Below are positions 58,993 through 64,000 of a stretch of DNA of 64,000 nt, in pieces; the first letter of the stretch is position 1; every line of letters begins with the position of its first letter. The DNA comes from Leifsonia xyli subsp. xyli str. CTCB07 (GTDB lineage: Bacteria; Actinomycetota; Actinomycetes; Actinomycetales; Microbacteriaceae): the NCBI RefSeq assembly GCF_000007665.1, contig NC_006087.1:620001-684000 (forward strand), in the 5' to 3' direction. The notes beneath the pieces were generated by a model, which had not been told where the DNA came from, did not search any database, and saw only the letters and a program-made list of their open reading frames with translations. A program made the translations under genes and the position numbers.

Positions 58993-60156
58993 TCAGCTCG
59001 GCTGTGTGGCAACGAACTGTTCCCCCAGCTCCGCCAAGGCTGTGGCTCCGTCGGTGCTCCTCAGAAGTTCTCTCAAGCTGGTGCGGGGCTCCTGTTCTGC
59101 CATGAGCCTTTCCACCGTCCTTGCCACTTCGTCCCCAGGCATCGAGGCATCGACACGTGCGCCGAGCCCCAGCTCGACGGCACGTTGCGCGTTTCCGATT
59201 TGCTCTGGCGAACGCGGGTAGAACAACGCTGCTGGTCCGGCAGCAAGTGTCTCGAGGAGTGAGCCGTGCCCGCCATGAGTAACGACGAGGCTCGCTCCGC
59301 GGATCTCGGCTATCACCCCTTGCGTGAAGTTCAAGAATCTCGCGTGCTTCCACCGGGTGACACCCTCAGCAACTCACTGTGCAGCATCCGGGCCGATAAT
59401 GACTTTGGTCTCGATATCGAGACGTGCGGTTGAATCGAGGAAGTGACGTACATCGTCGCCGCCGGCTCCGCTTCCTCCGAGCGTCACGACAATCTTTCGA
59501 TCGCGTGTTGGCGGCAGGTCGAGGAGGTCGCGGCGATCCGCAGCCGAGAACAATGGCCCGATGTGACGTGCCTCGAGCACAAGGTCCATAACCATTCCCG
59601 AGATCTCGGGGGCAAGTTCGTTCCATGGGTCGAGGGCTCCAAGGCTCGGTATCGCCAAGACGTCGCCGAGGATCTTGTTTCTTGCATTGCTGTCGATACC
59701 GATATCGTCGAGTGTCCTCAGCAATTCAGGCAAGATCACATGGAGCGGATGGGCAAATAGGCGGAGGTTGTGAACGGTGATGGAAGGTATGCCATGGAGC
59801 GCTGCCGCAACACCGGCGGTATTTCGCATGTCCGCGAGAACCAGGTCGGGTCGCACCGCCTCAATTGTCCCGAATTCATCTTCCAGGCTGGACTCGACAT
59901 AAGACCTACTTGCCTGGCGGGTGCGTACGAAATCCCTGAACGCATCCGGCTCGGAGATCTCATGCCATCGTAGATCGGGCGCGATTTCTCTGATCCCAAG
60001 CCACCTCGCACCGGCGCGTGTGACCTCCTCGCGTCCGGCCTCGTGCGAGGCAATAGCTACCTCGTGTCCACGGGCAATCAATGCTTCCGCAGCAGCAGCC
60101 ATGCGACGGACATGTCCCAAACTGCTGCGAGTGAATGAAAAAGCAAGTACGCGCAT
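58993..60156 (-). pseudogene. UDP-glycosyltransferase (MGT/GT1-like) with in-frame TGA
   Basis: ATG 60156 opens a GT-B enzyme: AFSFTRSSLGHVRRMAAAAE, RPDLVLADMRNTAGVAAAL and VTLGGSGAGGDDVRHFLDST. A TGA at 59374-59376 follows GPDAAQ; the same frame resumes VAEGVTRWKHARFLNFTQGV and the donor site VVTHGGHGSLLETLAAGPAA. Macrolide- and flavonoid-type GT1 enzymes look like this. Only the one stop is visible. Base composition is lower in GC than the core genome, and it is followed 0 bases later by the exporter gene. Confidence 0.82.
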
Positions 60157-61380
60157 TTATGCCGCCAATCGTGGAAACCGTAAAATGAGAGCGATGACGA
60201 AGCTCGCTGTGACCGGCACAACGAGGACCAAGAGCGCGGTGCGAACTCCCAGCCCAGACGCCAAGGAACCGCACACGAAGGTGCCGACCAGCACAGATCC
60301 CCAAGCAACGGTCCTGCCAGCGGAATTGACGCGTCCCTGCAGATGAAGAGGTGTCACGCGCTGGCGCGCGGCAATGCTGAGCACCATAAGCGAGGTCTGT
60401 GTGGCATTCCATGCCAACACCGCAACCCCGGCGATCAGCCAGTTTGGCGAGCGCGTGAAGAGAAACATCAATGCGACGTTCGCCAGAAGAAGCACCCGGA
60501 CCATACGAAGCGTGCTCCATCGCTCTAGCCGTGGGGTCGCTAAAGCACCGATCAGTGCGCCTAGCCCGGATGCCCCGACAATAAGTGAGATGTGAAGGTC
60601 GGTGGATGCCAGCCCAAGAGCATCGGAGCTGAATACGATCAGCATGCCGTAGACGGCGCCTCCGCTGATCCCCATTCCGATACTGGTCGTCATGAAGAAA
60701 CGGATCGTTGGCTCCACAACGGAGAACCGAAGGCCCTCGACAAGCTGCTGAAGGCGACTCCCCACGGATGGAGCCACCGGGTTGAGTGCTTTAAGTCTCG
60801 TCAGGACGAATCCCGAAATCGCATACAGAGCGGCGAGAATACCGAACGAGGTCCCGAGGCCAAACGTGTTCAGCATGGTAAAAGCAAGGGGCGCCGCGGC
60901 GACGGAGACGAGCGTAGAGATCAGCCAGAGACGGCTATTTGCGAGAGCGAGATCGCGTCCCGGGACGATCCTTGGGACGATAGCGCTGCTCGAAACATCG
61001 AACCAAACGTAGGCCGTGGATGATACAGCGGCCACGAGGAACAATGGCCAGATCGCTGTCGTCCCGGTCAAGGTGAGGATCGGAACTACCGCAAGCGCTG
61101 CGCAGTTAACGAACTCCATCGCGGCGATCACCGCACTTGGCGTGCCGCGGTCTACCGTTGCGCCGGCCAGAATCCCGAAAACGATGTACGGAACTACGTT
61201 GGTGGCGCTCATGAGACCAGTCAGGAATGGGGATTCGGTTTGAGCGAACACCCACAGACTGAGCAAGACCCAGGTTAGTCCGGATGCCATAGCTGAAAAG
61301 ATTCGGCTGGCGAGCAGCACTCGAAAATCCGTGCTCGCAAGCGAGGCGCCGGCATCCGGCTCGGGTGCGGTGGTGTTCAT
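60157..61380 (-). CDS. MFS exporter
   Basis: The 407-residue protein has about 12 hydrophobic segments and reads like the MFS_3/EntS group of small-molecule exporters (FRVLLASRIFSAMASGLTWV; GLGALIGALATPRLERWSTL). It abuts the glycosyltransferase stop and overlaps the reductase gene, suggesting one operon that makes, glycosylates and exports a compound. Intact despite the broken neighbour. Lower GC than the core. Confidence 0.88.
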   Translation of the reverse strand: MNTTAPEPDAGASLASTDFRVLLASRIFSAMASGLTWVLLSLWVFAQTESPFLTGLMSATNVVPYIVFGILAGATVDRGTPSAVIAAMEFVNCAALAVVPILTLTGTTAIWPLFLVAAVSSTAYVWFDVSSSAIVPRIVPGRDLALANSRLWLISTLVSVAAAPLAFTMLNTFGLGTSFGILAALYAISGFVLTRLKALNPVAPSVGSRLQQLVEGLRFSVVEPTIRFFMTTSIGMGISGGAVYGMLIVFSSDALGLASTDLHISLIVGASGLGALIGALATPRLERWSTLRMVRVLLLANVALMFLFTRSPNWLIAGVAVLAWNATQTSLMVLSIAARQRVTPLHLQGRVNSAGRTVAWGSVLVGTFVCGSLASGLGVRTALLVLVVPVTASFVIALILRFPRLAA

Positions 61381-62000
61381 CCGGTTCTTCCCAAGCGAAT
61401 CTCGACGTCGTGTGGTGCAGAGATCTCAAGTCCGACCGATTCGAATAGCTGTCCCACATCGACAATGCGGTCAAAGGTGCGGCGCACGGAGTCGAGACCC
61501 TCTTCGTCGTCCAACGCGCCGCCAACGCCCACCGTGTGGACGAGGGCGGGGAATCCGCTCCCGACGACGATCAGCCGGTTAAGGAGGAGATTGTTGACGA
61601 GCTGAGCGTGCGTTCCTTTCAGGGAATAACGCCGGCCGATGACGATTGCTGCACCGAGCTTGTTGGTGAGAGGCCGGTGGAATCTCATGACCCCAACTCC
61701 CGCCCGCTCGATGAAAAGCTGCATCCGTGCTGCAAGTCCAAAGCCGTGGACAGGCGCAGCGAGCATCACCGCGTCGGACCGTTCCATGGCCTCAACGATG
61801 AGAGGCACGTCATCGTCAACAGGACATGGTGTAGCTCGTGAGTTGCGCTGACCGCAGTTGCACTGCGAGACACGGTAGTCAGCGAGACCAATCTGCTGCG
61901 TTTCGCAGCCTCGGCTGCTAGCTCGATCGAGGGCGAACGCCGTCACCTTCGACGTCCATCCATCAACGCGCTCCGAGTCATTGATGGCAAGAATTCTCAT
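61377..62000 (-). CDS. Flavodoxin-like NAD(P)H-dependent FMN reductase
   Basis: The 207-residue protein has a flavodoxin fold: MRILAINDSERVDGWTSKVT (phosphate loop) and SDAVMLAAPVHGFGLAARMQ (FMN loop). A QCNCGQR segment after the second strand holds two Cys, as in WrbA/iron-sulfur flavoprotein relatives. It is first in the leftward MFS/glycosyltransferase operon. Substrate unknown. Intact. Confidence 0.82.
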   Translation of the reverse strand: MRILAINDSERVDGWTSKVTAFALDRASSRGCETQQIGLADYRVSQCNCGQRNSRATPCPVDDDVPLIVEAMERSDAVMLAAPVHGFGLAARMQLFIERAGVGVMRFHRPLTNKLGAAIVIGRRYSLKGTHAQLVNNLLLNRLIVVGSGFPALVHTVGVGGALDDEEGLDSVRRTFDRIVDVGQLFESVGLEISAPHDVEIRLGRTG

Positions 62001-62151
62001 TCGAAATCCTCAGATGAAAGGGTCCTAGCAACGGTTGATTTTTCGACACAATCGAGGAGGCGAGTGCTGGGCAAGTTGATCGCAGTTATGGATATTCTGG
62101 ACGATAGCCATGAGGTATGGAAAATTTAACACGGTGTTCGTGGGGTGCTAG

Positions 62152-63257
62152 GTGTGATGTCCAGGGGGGTTGTTTCGGCGATACGGTCGTGAGGAGTTGA
62201 GGGGCGAGGGCCTCCGGTTGTGAAGTGGAGCTGTTCAGTTCAACCGCTTCACGATCCAGGAGGCCTTCGTGTCCCACGTTAACGCTGCTCTCACACCGCG
62301 CGCTCGTCTGCGCCTTGCCAGGCTCATCGTCGAGGACCATTGGCTGGTCTCCGTCGCAGCGAAGATGTTTATGGTCTCGCCCGTTACCGCGCGGAAATGG
62401 GCGGCGAGGTTCCGCGCCGAAGGCACGGGAGGGATGACCGACCGGTCTAGCCGCCCACGATCGATGCCAACGCGGACGCCGTTGCCCGTGCTCAAGCGGA
62501 TCGTGCGGGCGAGGTGGCGACGACGCCTGGGGCCGGTGCAGATCGCCGGCGAGCTTGGCCTTCCCGCCTCGACCGTCCACGCCGTCCTGGTGTGCTGCCG
62601 CATCAACCGGCTCTGCACCATTGATCGGGTCACGGGCGAGCCGATCCGTCGCTACGAGCACGACCACCCTGGATCGCTGATCCATGTCGACGTGACGAAG
62701 TTCGGCAACATCCCCAACGGCGGCGGCTGACGATTCGTCGGCCGCGTCCAGGGCGAACGCAACCGGGAAGCGACCGCCACCCGCACGAAGAGCAGGAACC
62801 ACCGCTACGAGCCACGGTTGGGCACCGTGTTCGTCTACACGATCATCGACGACCACTCCCGCGTCGCCTACGCCGAGATCTGCTCCGACGAGAAGGCGGA
62901 CACCGCGATCGGTGTCCTGCGGCGTGCTGTCGCCTGGTTCGCCGACCGGGATGTCAGCGTCGAACTCGTCCTCTCGGACAACGGCTCCGCCTACAAGTCC
63001 TACGCCTGGCGAGACGCCTGCACAGAGCTCGGGATCAGGGCGAAGAAGACCCGACCATACCGACCACAGACCAACGGGAAGATCAAACGCTTCCACCGCA
63101 CACTCGCCGACGGCTGGGCCTACGCCCAGTTCTATGGTTCAGAGGCCGAACGACGAGAAGCACTCCCCGGCTGGCCCCACTTCTACAATCATCACCAGCA
63201 CCACTCCGCCATCAGAGCCCCACCCATTAGCAGAATCGACAACAACCTCACATCACA
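62152..63257 (+). mobile_element. IS481-family insertion sequence, copy B
   Basis: Base-for-base the same as copy A (offset 51294) up to 63249, including the left end GTGTGATGTCCAGG and a flanking CTAG at 62148-62151. At the right end the inverted repeat is damaged: CCTGG is missing, ACATCACA follows, and the sequence diverges into GTTAGGGTGTG. No right-hand CTAG is found. Only a few substitutions separate the copies, so duplication was recent. Confidence 0.87.
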
Positions 63258-63279
63258 GTTAGGGTGTGTTGCTGCTTGA
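62269..63279 (+). pseudogene. IS481-family transposase, copy B (TGA and catalytic Glu lost)
   Basis: Like copy A it starts at GTG 62269 and is interrupted by TGA at 62728-62730 at the same Trp position. It differs at three visible codons: Thr to Ala after SDNGS, Arg to Gln at YAQFYG, and Glu to Lys in GKIKRFHRTL (63085-63087). That Glu is the last residue of the DDE triad, so this copy is doubly dead. The right end is altered and the frame runs out at 63279. Confidence 0.85.
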
Positions 63280-63360
63280 GCGTCATTGAAGCAGCGCTCG
63301 ACGATGTTGCGGCCTCGGTAACGGGTCCGTTGTCGTGGACCGAATTCGATCGGTCGGGTC
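63266..63360 (-). pseudogene. IS5-family transposase C-terminal scrap
   Basis: On the minus strand the sequence reads EFGPRQRTRYRGRNIVERCF and then NDAQAAT. RYRGRNIVERCFN is the conserved Y-R-E segment of IS5/IS427-type transposases. The rest of the element is absent. It directly follows the damaged right end of IS481 copy B. Confidence 0.75.
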
Positions 63361-63558
63361 GATGGCGACGGTGGGCGACCTGGTCATCGAACTTTGAGAT
63401 CGTCGTGGCGATGCTCTGTCGACGCAGCCAAGCCCCGCTGGTTGTGGGATTGTTGGTGAGTAGGATGTTGAGTCTGAACTTCTGGAGCTACGCCTGAAAC
63501 TCCAACCCATACACCGGGCGATTGGCGACACGGCGATTGAGGAGAGAGAGCATAAGCA

Positions 63559-64000
63559 ATGAGTGACACCGTAAAGACCCCTAGCCGCATCAACATCGGG
63601 CTCCTCAGCGAATCCATCGATGTCGATGATCCGTTCGCCGCCTTCCTTGCCCTGCGGTCGGTGTACGGCGATGACGAGGTAGCGCTGCTCGAGTCTTTGG
63701 GGGGCCCAGGGATTGACAACACGTCGGCTCTGATCCAGTTCGGGCTTGTCGTCGAGATCAGGATCGCCGCTCGACGGATCGACATCGCTGGAGTGTCAGG
63801 GGTACGAGCACGACTGCTCCAGCGGCTTCTTCACGCGCAACTGATCCAGGTCGAGTCGGACGGCCACCGCATGGCGGACACTGCATCAGTGTGGGATGTG
63901 GCTCGAGCCTGTCAGTTAAGCTTTGACGCGCCAGATTCGAGCGCCATGTCCTTCGACGTGGGGTTCTCCGCGGTGCTTGCATACGAGATTGCCGCCGAGA
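63559..64000 (+). CDS. Possible chorismate-utilising enzyme, N-terminus (partial)
   Basis: ATG 63559 follows GGAGAGAG. The 147 visible residues run off the window. DPFAAFLALRSVYGDDEV, ALLESLGGPGIDNTSALIQF and VVEIRIAARRIDIAG resemble the N-terminal domain of anthranilate synthase component I-like proteins used in chorismate-derived natural products. The catalytic chorismate-binding half is outside the window, so the call is tentative. It lies beside the exporter/glycosyltransferase module. Confidence 0.45.
   Translation, partial: MSDTVKTPSRINIGLLSESIDVDDPFAAFLALRSVYGDDEVALLESLGGPGIDNTSALIQFGLVVEIRIAARRIDIAGVSGVRARLLQRLLHAQLIQVESDGHRMADTASVWDVARACQLSFDAPDSSAMSFDVGFSAVLAYEIAAE

Overview
The window is high-GC actinobacterial DNA with actinobacterial gene families throughout: SatD-like regulator, TlyA, GTG starts, DUF2993, ROK regulators. 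The mix of a complete but decaying flagellar cluster, many single-lesion pseudogenes and IS481-family copies fits a Microbacteriaceae genome under reduction. It most resembles Leifsonia xyli subsp. xyli, the non-motile sugarcane ratoon-stunting pathogen; that naming is inference, not a search result.

Layout. 0-7.6 kb: end of argF, argH, a tiny membrane protein, a 3-methyladenine glycosylase, a broken membrane protein and a SatD-like regulator facing tyrS across a three-unit palindrome array, then a glycosyltransferase and tlyA. 7.6-28.6 kb: the flagellar region. fliW-flgL-flgK-flgN read left; fliA, fliC, fliD, fliS, fliT, flgB-flgC-fliE-fliF-fliG-fliH-fliI-fliJ, an NlpC/P60 hydrolase, fliK, flgD, flgE, flbD, motA, flhA and csrA read right. 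flgK, fliD, flgB, fliF, flgD, motA, flhB and flhA are broken. motA is fused in frame to the 3' end of flhB, so the motor, C-ring and export-gate genes expected between them are missing. An IS481 copy separates flgN from a sigma-28-like promoter.

28.8-36.6 kb: mixed metabolism (broken flavin disulfide reductase, crotonase, arginase-family enzyme, TPM-domain protein, class I glutamine amidotransferase, NAD-dependent epimerase, msrB-msrA). 36.8-40.7 kb: fructose operon (DeoR-type regulator, fruK, fruA) with a palindromic operator. 41-51.2 kb: GntR regulator, broken M23 peptidase, then a carbohydrate locus with glycerate kinase, a broken GH63-type hydrolase, a sugar isomerase, a dehydrogenase remnant, an ABC sugar importer with a broken binding protein, and a ROK regulator. 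Hydrolase plus glycerate kinase suggests use of a glycosylglycerate.

51.2-64 kb: a disturbed accessory zone. It holds an inverted 5' piece of metG, a wrecked histidine phosphatase, a second frameshifted metG, about 1 kb of lower-GC apparently non-coding DNA, tRNA-Arg(CCG), a lipoprotein, argS and a broken DUF2993 gene. A lower-GC module follows (broken glycosyltransferase, intact MFS exporter, intact flavodoxin-like reductase), then the second IS481 copy, an IS5-family scrap and the start of a possible chorismate-utilising enzyme. Lesions are mostly C-to-T/G-to-A nonsense changes (Trp to TGA, Gln to TAG), one-base indels in homopolymers, and deletion junctions.
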